Below, in pieces: positions 28,312 through 37,255 of a stretch of DNA of 64,000 nt. Made by a program: the position numbers and the translations under genes. Positions within the stretch are counted from its first letter, which is position 1; every line of letters begins with the position of its first letter. The notes under the pieces were generated by a model that saw nothing but the letters and a program-made list of their open reading frames with translations, was not told where the DNA came from and did not search any database. Source of the DNA: Mycobacterium asiaticum DSM 44297 (GTDB taxonomy: Bacteria; Actinomycetota; Actinomycetes; Mycobacteriales; Mycobacteriaceae); contig NZ_HG964937.1 of NCBI RefSeq assembly GCF_000613245.1, positions 701,563-765,562 of the forward strand, given 5' to 3'.

Positions 28312-29518
28312 CCCAGTCTGGTACGCGCCCACCCTGTTTCTTGTCATTGCGGGTCTGATCGCGATGACCGCGGCATCCTTTTCGGGCAAGTTCCAAGAGA
28401 GCATTCCGCTGACCCTGGTTTCGGACCGGGCCGGACTGGTGATGGAACAGGGCGCCAAGGTCAAGCTGCGCGGGGTGCAGGTCGGCCAGGTCGGGTCGAT
28501 CGGCACCGACGTGAAAGCCGCTCAGCTGCAATTGAAGATGGACCCAGGAGCTTTCAAATTCCTGCCGAGCAATGTCGAGGCCGAGATCAGGTCGACCACC
28601 GCGTTCGGGGCCAAGTACGTCGACCTGATCGTCCCCGAGCATCCCAGCCCCGTACCGCTCAAGCCCGGCGCGGTGTTGCACTCCCGCAATGTGACCGTCG
28701 AAGTCAACACTGTCTTCGAGAACCTGCAGTCGCTGGTCCAGGCCATCGACCCGGCGAAGCTCAACGCAGTGTTGTCAGCTTTCGCTCAATCGGTGCGCGG
28801 CAAGGGAGATCGGCTGGGCGAGGCCATCACCGACACCAACAACCTGCTGTTAGCCGTCAATCCCCGGCTGGGAACCATCCATAAGGACTGGAAACTGTTC
28901 GGCAAGACCGCCGCGGCTTATTCCAATGCGGCGCAGGACATTGCGTCGATCCTTGATTCGGCTGCGACCACCAGCACGACGATCAGCGAGAACCAGCGAT
29001 CACTGGACGCGCTGCTGTTGTCGGCAATCGGCTTCAGCCAGACCGGGATCAACGTCATCGGCCGCAACGAATCCAACATCGTGCGGGCGATCAACGTTCT
29101 GGACCCGACGACGCGGTTGCTGGAGATGTACTCCCCGACCTACACCTGCCTGTTCCAGGGCTCGCAATGGTACGTCGAGCATGGTGGCCGACACACCATG
29201 GGCGGCAACGGTTATTCGTTCATCATGGACGCCGGCCTGCTCTTCGGCGACGACCCGTACCGGTACCCCAAACACCTGCCCAAGGTCAACGCCACCGGTG
29301 GCCCCGGCGGCAAGCCGAGCTGCGGATCGTTGCCCGATCCGAGCGCCAATTACCCGGTGCGGGCATTGGTCACCGACACCGGTTGGGGCACCGAGCCTAA
29401 CGAGATTCGGACCAACCTCGCCGTCGGTAATCCGTGGTGGTCCAACTACTTCCCGACCACCAAGAACCCTCCCGAGCCGCCGCGCTACTTCTACCGTGGG
29501 GGGCAGCCGCCGCCATGA
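28250..29518 (+). CDS. MceA family protein
   Basis: 422 residues from GTG 28250. An N-terminal transmembrane anchor (about 26-45) is followed by the MCE/MlaD beta-barrel domain (PLTLVSDRAGLVMEQGAKVKLRGVQVGQVG, about 50-130), a helical stretch, and a C-terminal YSPTYTCLFQG segment typical of MceA. MCE proteins form hexameric rings and tunnels that carry lipids across the periplasm to the YrbE permease. The stop overlaps the mceB start (ATGA). The group (mce1-4 or an additional NTM operon) is unresolved. Confidence 0.92.
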   Translation: MSNHVADGALRPNRVRVSRIDPVWYAPTLFLVIAGLIAMTAASFSGKFQESIPLTLVSDRAGLVMEQGAKVKLRGVQVGQVGSIGTDVKAAQLQLKMDPGAFKFLPSNVEAEIRSTTAFGAKYVDLIVPEHPSPVPLKPGAVLHSRNVTVEVNTVFENLQSLVQAIDPAKLNAVLSAFAQSVRGKGDRLGEAITDTNNLLLAVNPRLGTIHKDWKLFGKTAAAYSNAAQDIASILDSAATTSTTISENQRSLDALLLSAIGFSQTGINVIGRNESNIVRAINVLDPTTRLLEMYSPTYTCLFQGSQWYVEHGGRHTMGGNGYSFIMDAGLLFGDDPYRYPKHLPKVNATGGPGGKPSCGSLPDPSANYPVRALVTDTGWGTEPNEIRTNLAVGNPWWSNYFPTTKNPPEPPRYFYRGGQPPP

Positions 29519-30555
29519 GTAAAGAAGGACGCCCGAGCCTATTCAAAATCTGGTCCCGTGTCGCGTTGTTCACGGTGGTCTGCCTGGTATTCACCTTCGC
29601 CCTAATCGCGGTGTTCGGGCAGCTGCGTTTCGACGATCGAAGCAAGTACTACGCGGAGTTCACCAACATCTCCGGGTTGAAGTCCGGCAACTTTGTCCGC
29701 ATTGCCGGGGCGGAGGTCGGCAAGGTCGGAGAGATCAACCTGCGCCGCGACGGCACGGTGCGCATCGACTTTTCGATCGACAAAGGCCTGCGGCTCACCG
29801 AAGGCAGCCGGGCGGTGGTGCGTTACGAGAACCTGATCGGTGACCGCTATCTGTCCCTGGAGCAAGGCGCGGGGTCGCCCCGACGGTTGGCGCCAGGCGG
29901 GACGATTCCGCTGGGGCGCACGGCGCCGGCCCTGGATATCGACGTGTTGATCGGTGGGTTTCGGCCGTTGTTCCGGGCGCTGGACCCCGAGCAGGTGAAC
30001 GCGCTGTCGGGTGAGTTGCTGCGAATTTTCCAGGGCCAGGGCGGCACGGTGTCCTCGGTGCTGGCGCAGACCGCGACGCTGACCTCGACGCTGGCCGGGC
30101 GCAGCGAGTTGATCGGCGAGCTGATCAACAACCTCAACACCGTGCTGCACACCTTCGCGACCCGCGATCACGAATTCTCCGAAGGCCTGGACAAATTGGT
30201 GGAGTTCGTCGACGGCCTCGCGCAACGAAAGAGCGACATTTCTACCGGGCTGGCCTACGTCAACGCGGCCGCCGGGTCGATCGCCGACCTGCTTGTCCAA
30301 GCGCGCCAACCGATCAAGGACGTGGTGCACGAGACCGACCGCATGTCCGCGCAGGTGCTGGCCGATCGTGACTATGTGGACAACCTGCTCAGGACCCTGC
30401 CCGACGTGTACCAGGTGTTGTCCAGGCAGGGCCTCAACGGTGACTATTTCGGCTTCTACTTCTGCGAGGTATTGCTGAAACTCAACGGCAAGGGCGGCAA
30501 CCCGATCTACGTCAAGCTGGTCGGGCAACCCTCGGGGCGGTGCACGCCACAATGA
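29515..30555 (+). CDS. MceB family protein
   Basis: 346 residues from ATG 29515 (ATGA overlap with mceA). One N-terminal transmembrane helix (about 15-35) precedes the MCE domain (YYAEFTNISGLKSGNFVRIAGAEVG, about 45-115), then long amphipathic helices and a C-terminal FYFCEVLLKLNG...GRCTPQ with a Cys pair. It is one of six subunits of the Mce shuttle. No lipobox. Confidence 0.9.
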   Translation: MSKEGRPSLFKIWSRVALFTVVCLVFTFALIAVFGQLRFDDRSKYYAEFTNISGLKSGNFVRIAGAEVGKVGEINLRRDGTVRIDFSIDKGLRLTEGSRAVVRYENLIGDRYLSLEQGAGSPRRLAPGGTIPLGRTAPALDIDVLIGGFRPLFRALDPEQVNALSGELLRIFQGQGGTVSSVLAQTATLTSTLAGRSELIGELINNLNTVLHTFATRDHEFSEGLDKLVEFVDGLAQRKSDISTGLAYVNAAAGSIADLLVQARQPIKDVVHETDRMSAQVLADRDYVDNLLRTLPDVYQVLSRQGLNGDYFGFYFCEVLLKLNGKGGNPIYVKLVGQPSGRCTPQ

Positions 30556-31724
30556 GCCGTTTCGGAGGGAAACCCGGTAAAGGCCGCAGCCCAGTGATGC
30601 TGGGCGTGATGGGCACGGTGATCGTGACCTGCGTGGTGATCGTGGCCTTCCAATACAACAAATTGCCGTTCGTCAACGGCTACAACGACTATGCCGCTTA
30701 CTTTTCCGAGGCCGGCGGCATCAAGCCGGGCAACCAGGTCCGGGTTTCCGGCGTGGGCGTTGGCAGGGTTTCTGACATCCGGTTGGACGGCACCAAAGTT
30801 CGGGTCGGCTTCACCGTTCGCAAGAGTGTCGAACTCGGCGATCGCACCGAGGCGGCGATCAAGACGGAAACCATCCTCGGTTCGAAAATGCTTGAGTTGA
30901 CGCCACGCGGTTCGGGTCGGTTGCGGGCCGCCATCCCGCTGGAACGCACCACGTCTCCCTACGATCTGCCCGACGCGCTGGGCGACCTCACCACCCAGAT
31001 CAGCGGTCTGGACACCACCCAATTGTCCTCGGCGCTAACCACTTTAGCCGACACCCTGCGGGAGACGCCCGGGAACCTCAGGCCCGCGCTGGAGGGAGTT
31101 GCCCGGTTCTCGGACACCCTCAACAACCGGGACGCGCAGTTGCGCAGCCTGTTGGCCAATGCCAACAACGTGTCCGGAGTGTTAGGGCGACGCAGCCAAC
31201 AAATTGCGGGCCTGGTGTCCAATTCCAATGCCCTGCTGGCGGCGCTGCTGCAGGAACGCGCTTCGATCGACGCCCTGATGAACAACATCACCGCGGTGTC
31301 CCACCAGATTTCGGGTCTGGTCGAGGACAACCGTACCCAACTCAAGCCCGCGCTCGACAAGCTCAACGGTGTGCTCGAGGTACTGGACAACCGCAAGGAA
31401 GAGATCCAGCGGACACTGCCCAAATTCAAACGCTACGCAATGTCTTTCGGTGAAGTGTTGGGATCGGGTCCCTTCTTCAAGGCTTACGTCGCGAACCTGG
31501 TGCCCGGCCAGCTCAGTGGTCCGATCCTCGACTCGCGGATGTATGACCGTTATTTGGACCCCAACCAGCATCTGCCGTCGGAGTCGGTGGACCCGCCGAC
31601 CGGCACCCCACCCGTCCCGCCCGAAAACGCGCCGGTGCCGCTGTGGTCCCAACCACCGTCACCCGGACCCGCGCCCGGGCCGCCGCCCGAGCCGGCTCCG
31701 GCCGGCGGAACGGGGGCGCCGTGA
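30552..31724 (+). CDS. MceC family protein
   Basis: 390 residues from ATG 30552, overlapping the mceB stop (ATGA). It has a transmembrane anchor about residues 15-34, an MCE domain (YFSEAGGIKPGNQVRVSGVGVGRV, about 45-120), a helical region to about 300, and a Pro-rich tail (PPSPGPAPGPPPEPAPAGG) characteristic of MceC/MceD proteins. Periplasmic component of the lipid importer. Confidence 0.9.
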   Translation: MSRFGGKPGKGRSPVMLGVMGTVIVTCVVIVAFQYNKLPFVNGYNDYAAYFSEAGGIKPGNQVRVSGVGVGRVSDIRLDGTKVRVGFTVRKSVELGDRTEAAIKTETILGSKMLELTPRGSGRLRAAIPLERTTSPYDLPDALGDLTTQISGLDTTQLSSALTTLADTLRETPGNLRPALEGVARFSDTLNNRDAQLRSLLANANNVSGVLGRRSQQIAGLVSNSNALLAALLQERASIDALMNNITAVSHQISGLVEDNRTQLKPALDKLNGVLEVLDNRKEEIQRTLPKFKRYAMSFGEVLGSGPFFKAYVANLVPGQLSGPILDSRMYDRYLDPNQHLPSESVDPPTGTPPVPPENAPVPLWSQPPSPGPAPGPPPEPAPAGGTGAP

Positions 31725-33025
31725 ACATCAACCGCAACATCCTGCGGACAGTGACCGCGGTCAGTCTGATCGTCACGCTGCTCGGTGCTTCGTTCATCGT
31801 CGGAAAGAAGCTGTGGAAAGAGGTCGACAAGAACACCTATTCCGCGTACTTCCCGCATGCGAACGGCCTGTTCGCGGGCGACGAGGTCCGCATCCTCGGG
31901 GTCGGGGTCGGGACGATCGACAAGATCGAGCCACAACCGACCAGCACCAAGGTGACCTTCTCCGTCGACAAGCAATACCCGATTCCGGCCGACGCCCGGG
32001 CGGTGATCCTGTCGCCGTCGCTGGTGACCTCGCGCGCGATCCAACTCGTCCCTGCCTATTCCAGTGGCCCGAAATTGGCTGCCGGCGCGTCGATCCCGAT
32101 CAACCGCACCGCGGTTCCGATCGAATGGGACGACTTCCGCCGGCAACTGGAGAAACTGACCGAGTCGCTGCAGCCCACCGGTCCGGCCGGGGTGAACTCC
32201 CTGGGCCAATTCGTCAACTCCACGGCGGATAACCTACGAGGTGAGGGTGACACCGCCCGGGACACCATCATCAAACTCTCCCAAGCGATCTCGGCACTCG
32301 GTGACCACGCCGACGACATCTTCAGCACGGTGCGCAACCTACAGCTGCTGGTCTCGGCGCTGTCCTCCAGCAGCGATCTGCTGGCGTCGTTCAACCAAAA
32401 CCTGGCCAGCGTGACGACGGTGCTGTCCAACACGCCCAACGAGGTCGCGAATGCGGTGCAGAGCCTGGACGGGGCGCTAGACGATCTACGCGGCTTCCTC
32501 GCCGAGAACCGGGAATCCATCGGCTTGACGTTCGACCGGTTCACTTCGATCACCACCGCGCTCAACGACAGCCGCGCCGATATCAAACAGATCCTGCACG
32601 TGGTGCCGACGGTCTTCCAGAACTTTGTGAACATCTATCAGCCGGCGCAGGGCGCGATGACCGGCATCATCGCGCTCAACAACTTCGCCGACATACCCCA
32701 GTGGATCTGCAGTTCCATCGAGGCGGCTTCGCGACGCGGACTGGACCGGGTCTCGAAGCTGTGCCTGCAGTACGTCGAGCCAATCATCAAGAACCGCATC
32801 TACAACTACATACCGGCGGGCATCAACCCGTTCGTCGGGCCGCAGGCCCGCCCCGGTGAAATCACCTACAGCGAGGACCGGCTCCGGCCCGGCTACGCTC
32901 CGCCCGAGGCGCCCCCACCACCGGAGGCGCTGCCCGCCGAGCAGCAGCCGGCACCGGCGCCGACCGTCTCGGATCCGAGTTTGGGACTGCAGGGCCTTAT
33001 GGTTCCGCAAGGTGCCGGATCATGA
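31721..33025 (+). CDS. MceD family protein
   Basis: 434 residues from GTG 31721, overlapping the mceC stop (GTGA). N-terminal anchor residues about 8-28, MCE domain (YFPHANGLFAGDEVRILGVGVG, about 42-120), helical tract, then a Pro/Glu-rich C-terminus (PPEAPPPPEALPAEQQPAPAPT). Cys residues at IPQWICSSIEA and SKLCLQYVEP may form a disulfide. Confidence 0.9.
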   Translation: MNINRNILRTVTAVSLIVTLLGASFIVGKKLWKEVDKNTYSAYFPHANGLFAGDEVRILGVGVGTIDKIEPQPTSTKVTFSVDKQYPIPADARAVILSPSLVTSRAIQLVPAYSSGPKLAAGASIPINRTAVPIEWDDFRRQLEKLTESLQPTGPAGVNSLGQFVNSTADNLRGEGDTARDTIIKLSQAISALGDHADDIFSTVRNLQLLVSALSSSSDLLASFNQNLASVTTVLSNTPNEVANAVQSLDGALDDLRGFLAENRESIGLTFDRFTSITTALNDSRADIKQILHVVPTVFQNFVNIYQPAQGAMTGIIALNNFADIPQWICSSIEAASRRGLDRVSKLCLQYVEPIIKNRIYNYIPAGINPFVGPQARPGEITYSEDRLRPGYAPPEAPPPPEALPAEQQPAPAPTVSDPSLGLQGLMVPQGAGS

Positions 33026-34143
33026 AACGCGCCATCATCGCAACGCTCAGCGTCTGCTGCATCGCCGTGCTGCCGGGATGTGACTGGCACGGCCTGAACT
33101 CGCTGACCCTGCCCGGTACCTCCGGCGGGGGACCCGGCTCGTACACGATCCAGGCGCAGCTGCCCGACGTGGTGAACATCCAGGAGAACACCCGGGTCCG
33201 GGTGGACGATGTGAACATCGGCAACGTCACCAAGATCGAGGTCCAGGATTGGCATGCGCTGGTCACCATGCGGATCAACGGTGACGTGCGCCTGCCGGCC
33301 AACGCGACCGCCAAGATCGGCCAGACCAGCCTGCTGGGCTCCATGCACATCGAGCTCGCCCCGCCTAAGAATGAGCTGCCCGTGGGCCAGCTTAAGAACG
33401 GGTCGGTCATCCCGCTGGCGCACGCGAGCATGTACCCGACCACCGAACAGACCCTGGCCTCGGTGTCGGTCCTGCTCAACGGCGGCGGTCTGGCTCAGCT
33501 GCAGGAGATCACGCAGGCGGTCGCCAAGGCTTTCGCTGGCCGCGAGAACGACATGCGCAGTCTGCTGCACCAGCTTGACGAATTCATCGCCGGCACGAAC
33601 GACCAGACCGACGACATCATCGCTGCCGCAGAGAATCTGAACTCGCTGGCCGGCCAGTTCGCCGCCAAGGACCAGGTTGTCGACCGGGCGTTGCTGACCG
33701 TGCCCAAGGCGCTGGCCGTGCTGGCCAAGGAACGCACCCAGATCGCCGATGCGATCGATCAGCTCGGCAAATTCAGTGCGATCGCGGCCGATACGGTCCG
33801 CCAGAGCAAGGAATCTCTGGTCAACAACCTGCGCCAGATCGCACCGGTGCTGCGCAAGCTTGCTGACGCCGGCCCGTCACTGACCAAGGGCCTGGACGGG
33901 TTGGCCACCTATCCCTGGCCGACATCGACGGTCACCAACTGGTTCCGGGGTGACTACGCCAACCTGACGATGATCGTCGATCTGACGTTGAGCCGCATCG
34001 ACACCGGGATTTTCACCGGCTCGCGTTGGGAGGGCAATCTCACCCAACTCGAACTGCAATGGGGCCGCACCATCGGCATGCAGCCCAGCCCCGCCACCGC
34101 GGGTAATCCGCTGACCTACCCCTACCACTTTGAGGGGTACTGA
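33022..34143 (+). CDS. MceE family lipoprotein (LprK/LprN type)
   Basis: 373 residues from ATG 33022 (ATGA overlap with mceD). The signal peptide ends in lipobox VLPGC (Cys 20), so this is the lipid-anchored member usual at position E of mce operons. The MCE domain (IQAQLPDVVNIQENTRVRVDDVNIG, about 45-120) is followed by helices. It probably anchors the Mce tunnel at the outer leaflet or in the periplasm. Confidence 0.92.
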   Translation: MKRAIIATLSVCCIAVLPGCDWHGLNSLTLPGTSGGGPGSYTIQAQLPDVVNIQENTRVRVDDVNIGNVTKIEVQDWHALVTMRINGDVRLPANATAKIGQTSLLGSMHIELAPPKNELPVGQLKNGSVIPLAHASMYPTTEQTLASVSVLLNGGGLAQLQEITQAVAKAFAGRENDMRSLLHQLDEFIAGTNDQTDDIIAAAENLNSLAGQFAAKDQVVDRALLTVPKALAVLAKERTQIADAIDQLGKFSAIAADTVRQSKESLVNNLRQIAPVLRKLADAGPSLTKGLDGLATYPWPTSTVTNWFRGDYANLTMIVDLTLSRIDTGIFTGSRWEGNLTQLELQWGRTIGMQPSPATAGNPLTYPYHFEGY

Positions 34144-35606
34144 TGCTGCGCCTGAACCGCAAGACCTGGATCCAGTTGGCGATCCTGTCGGTTGTCACCG
34201 TGGTGTCCTGTGGCGCGATGGCATTCAATTACATGCGACTCCCGGAGACCCTGTTCGGCATCGGCCAGTACAACGTCACCGTCGACCTGGCGCAGTCCGG
34301 CGGGTTGTACGAGAACTCGGTCGTCACCTATCGCGGCACCGATGTGGGCCAGGTGAAGTCGGTCAACGTCACCGCGACCGGGGTGCGGGCGGTGCTGGCC
34401 ATGCGCTCCGGAGTAAAGGTACCGTCCGACGTTCAGGCATCCGTGCACAGCCGCTCGGCGATCGGTGAGCAATTCATCGAGCTGACGCCGAAAACCGATG
34501 AGGCACATGGCCGACCGCTGCGCGACGGTGACGTCATACCTGCGGGCCGGGTCGATGTGCCGGTCGACATCGGCCGGCTGCTGGACATGACAAACCGTGC
34601 GCTGCAGGCGATCCCGCGAGAGAACTTGCGCACGGTGATGGACGAGGCGAACCGGGCGGTCGGCGGGCTCGGGCCCGAACTGTCCCGGATCGTCGACGGA
34701 TCGGCGGCGCTGGCCATCGCAGGGGGCCGCACCATCGACCCGCTCACCACCCTGATCGACCAGTCCCCACCGGTGCTGAATTCTCAGGTGCAGACCTCGG
34801 ACGCGATTGCGACGTGGGCGCACCGAACCGCCGCCATCATGGCCCAATTCCAGGCGCAGGACGCCGCGCTGCGAGACCTGTTGACCCAGGGGAGTTCCGG
34901 GCTCGAAGAGGGCCGCGCCCTGTTCGACCGGGTCGCCCCCGCGGTGCCCACGCTGATGGCGAACCTGGTGAGCCTGGGCGACATCGCGCTCGTCTACCGC
35001 CATGACATCGAGCAGATTCTGGTGTTGCTGCCGCACGGCATCGCCGTCATGGCGGGGTCGCTGGTGCCCAACGCCAACACCAAGCAGGACTACACCGGCT
35101 TCTACCTGGATTTCAATCTCAACATGAACCTGCCGCCGCCCTGCACCACCGGCTTCCTACCGCCGACTCAGCGACGCTCACCGGCCAGCGTGGACGCACC
35201 GGACCGGCCTGCGGCCGAACTGTATTGCCGGCTGCCGCAGGACTCCGAGCTCAATGTGCGTGGTGCACGGAACATTCCGTGCGAGACCAAGCCTTGGAAG
35301 CGCGCTCCCACTGTGGAGTTGTGCGAGAGCGACGAAGAGTACGTGCCGCTCAACGAGGGCTACAACTGGAAGGGCGACCCGAACGCCACAACCACCGGCC
35401 AAGGGGTGCCGCAATATCCGCCGGGGCAGGACCCACGACTGCCACCGCCGCGCGGTACTGCGCCGCCGCCCCCGCCGGTGGCGGTGGCGACCTATGACCC
35501 GGCCACCGGTGACTACGTCGGACCCGACGGGCACCGCTACACCGAGTACGACCTGGCGCACCCGCGTGCCAAGAACTGGCAGTCACTGCTGGTGCCGACC
35601 CCGTAA
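34143..35606 (+). CDS. MceF family protein
   Basis: 487 residues from ATG 34143, sharing one base with the mceE stop. N-terminal anchor (about 10-30), MCE domain (VDLAQSGGLYENSVVTYRGTDVGQV, about 47-125), helical region, a Cys-containing segment (LYCRLPQD ... IPCETKPWKR ... VELCESDEEY) and a Pro-rich region, ending in an RYTEYDLAHPRAKNWQSLL tail typical of MceF. Last of the six MCE subunits. Confidence 0.9.
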   Translation: MLRLNRKTWIQLAILSVVTVVSCGAMAFNYMRLPETLFGIGQYNVTVDLAQSGGLYENSVVTYRGTDVGQVKSVNVTATGVRAVLAMRSGVKVPSDVQASVHSRSAIGEQFIELTPKTDEAHGRPLRDGDVIPAGRVDVPVDIGRLLDMTNRALQAIPRENLRTVMDEANRAVGGLGPELSRIVDGSAALAIAGGRTIDPLTTLIDQSPPVLNSQVQTSDAIATWAHRTAAIMAQFQAQDAALRDLLTQGSSGLEEGRALFDRVAPAVPTLMANLVSLGDIALVYRHDIEQILVLLPHGIAVMAGSLVPNANTKQDYTGFYLDFNLNMNLPPPCTTGFLPPTQRRSPASVDAPDRPAAELYCRLPQDSELNVRGARNIPCETKPWKRAPTVELCESDEEYVPLNEGYNWKGDPNATTTGQGVPQYPPGQDPRLPPPRGTAPPPPPVAVATYDPATGDYVGPDGHRYTEYDLAHPRAKNWQSLLVPTP

Positions 35607-35622
35607 GTATCGGAGGAACAAC

Positions 35623-36201
35623 ATGTCCGAAGAGCCGGAAGCCCCGGTGGATGAAGCTGTCGAGGACACCGAGGCCATCGAGGAAGCCTTGGACACCGCG
35701 GACGAAGTGCCCCGGCGACGGCTTCCTGGCGCCCGAAAGGCTTTGATAGCCGCCGGACTCGTGGTGGCGGCACTGGCCGGCCTGACCGGCTGGCTGGGAT
35801 GGGGCGCTTACCAACAGCACCAGGCACAGGTCAAACGCAACTTGTTCGTGCAGGTCGCCCGTCAAGGCGCGGTGAACCTCACCACCATCGACCACACCGA
35901 GATCGAGTCCGACGTGCAGCGAATCCTCGACCTCGCCACCGGCGCATTCCGAGACGACTTCGAACGCCGGTCAAAGCCGTTCATGGAACTCGTCAAGGCC
36001 GCCCAGTCGAAATCAGAAGGGACCGTCGTGGATGCCGGACTGGAATCCGAGCACGGCAACTCGGCACAGGTGCTTGTTGCCGTGGCGGTGAAGTCGCGGA
36101 CGGCGGGTGGCGAAGAGGCGCCGCGGGAGTGGCGCATGCGGATCGAGGTGACGTCGGTCGGCGACGACGCGAGGATGTCTAACGTGGTGTTCGTGCCATG
36201 A
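35623..36201 (+). CDS. Mce-associated membrane protein (Mam) 1
   Basis: 192 residues from ATG 35623, preceded by GGAGG. It has an acidic N-terminal cytoplasmic segment (residues 1-30), one transmembrane helix (about 43-62), and a periplasmic domain of the Mce-associated type (NLTTIDHTEIESDVQRILDLATGAFRDDF). Mam proteins stabilise Mce complexes. Its stop region overlaps the next gene by 4 bp. Confidence 0.88.
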   Translation: MSEEPEAPVDEAVEDTEAIEEALDTADEVPRRRLPGARKALIAAGLVVAALAGLTGWLGWGAYQQHQAQVKRNLFVQVARQGAVNLTTIDHTEIESDVQRILDLATGAFRDDFERRSKPFMELVKAAQSKSEGTVVDAGLESEHGNSAQVLVAVAVKSRTAGGEEAPREWRMRIEVTSVGDDARMSNVVFVP

Positions 36202-36782
36202 CCACACTCAGCGAAATCGACGAAGACCTCGAAATCGAGGACACGGTCGAGGATTACGAAGACGGTCAAGTTGAGCCGGACCGGCCCAGGAAACAGATCA
36301 ACTGGTCGCGGGTGTTCGCCGTCGGTGTGCTGCCCGCGCTGGCGTTGCTGCTGGCGCTGGCGGCGGGCTACTTCAAATGGGTAGCGGTCTCCGGAGCCGA
36401 GGCGGCGTTGGCCCGTACCGAATCGATGCGGGTCGCCAGCGAAGACGCGGTCGCGCTGTTGTCCTACAGCCCCGACTCGGCGGAGAAAGATCTTGGGGCC
36501 GCGCGTGATCGGCTGACCGGCGACTTCAAGGACTCCTACACTGAGCTGACCCGCAAAGTTGTCATCCCCGGCGCCAAGGAGAAGCGCATCTCTGCGGTCG
36601 CGAAAGTCAATGCTGCCGCGTCGGTTTCAGCGTCCGCCCGCCATGCCGTGGTCCTGCTGTTCGTCAACCAGACCGTCACGATCGGGGACGGGGGCACTCC
36701 CACCGACACCCAGCCGGTGGTGCGGGTGGTTCTGGAGAAGGTCGATAACCGATGGCTGGTTTCGCACTTCGACCCGGTGTGA
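36198..36782 (+). CDS. Mce-associated membrane protein (Mam) 2
   Basis: 194 residues from ATG 36198. Very acidic N-terminus (EIDEDLEIEDTVEDYEDGQ), one transmembrane helix (about 37-58), then an NTF2-like periplasmic domain (AVALLSYSPDSAEKDLGAARDRLTGDF ... VDNRWLVSHFDPV), the standard Mam layout. The start overlaps the preceding stop, and the stop overlaps the CAP-like gene (GTGA), so it is part of one translationally coupled operon. Confidence 0.88.
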   Translation: MTTLSEIDEDLEIEDTVEDYEDGQVEPDRPRKQINWSRVFAVGVLPALALLLALAAGYFKWVAVSGAEAALARTESMRVASEDAVALLSYSPDSAEKDLGAARDRLTGDFKDSYTELTRKVVIPGAKEKRISAVAKVNAAASVSASARHAVVLLFVNQTVTIGDGGTPTDTQPVVRVVLEKVDNRWLVSHFDPV

Positions 36783-37255
36783 CGCGTCTGCTGCCAGCCG
36801 CCGTGATCCTCACGGCGGCAGCGGCATTGACCATCCCCGCCGCGCACGCCGACAATAAGCGCCTCAACGACGCCGTCATCTCCGGCGTCTACACCACCCA
36901 GCACCGGGCCGGCTGCACCAACGACGTCATCAGCAACAATGCGCTCACACTGGCCGCGCAATGGCATGCCGACGACATGCTCGGCAACCGGAACATCAAC
37001 GACGACATCGGCTCTGACGGGTCGACGCCGCAGGATCGGGCGAACGCCGCCGGCTTCCGCGGCAAGGTCGCCGAGACCGTGGCGATCAACCCCGCGATCG
37101 CGATCAGCAGCGTCGAGTTGTTCAACCAGTGGTACGACAGCCCGGACTACCTTGCGATCATGCGGGACTGCGCCAATACGACGATGGGGGTGTGGTCGGT
37201 GAACAGTTTGGACCGCACCGTCGTAGTCGCCCTGTATGGGCAGCCGGCCCGTTAG
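36779..37255 (+). CDS. secreted CAP/SCP-like protein at the end of the mce operon
   Basis: 158 residues from GTG 36779, chosen because it overlaps the preceding stop (GTGA); an ATG at 36752 would overlap 31 bp. Signal peptide to about residue 24 (LTIPAAHA). The mature part resembles a CAP domain: AAQWHADDML, AETVA and FNQWYDSPDYLAIMRDCANTTMGVWS, with two Cys for a likely disulfide. CAP proteins in other systems bind sterols or lipids, which would fit a lipid importer, but that is inference. It ends convergently over mez by 4 bp. Confidence 0.75.
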   Translation: MTRLLPAAVILTAAAALTIPAAHADNKRLNDAVISGVYTTQHRAGCTNDVISNNALTLAAQWHADDMLGNRNINDDIGSDGSTPQDRANAAGFRGKVAETVAINPAIAISSVELFNQWYDSPDYLAIMRDCANTTMGVWSVNSLDRTVVVALYGQPAR

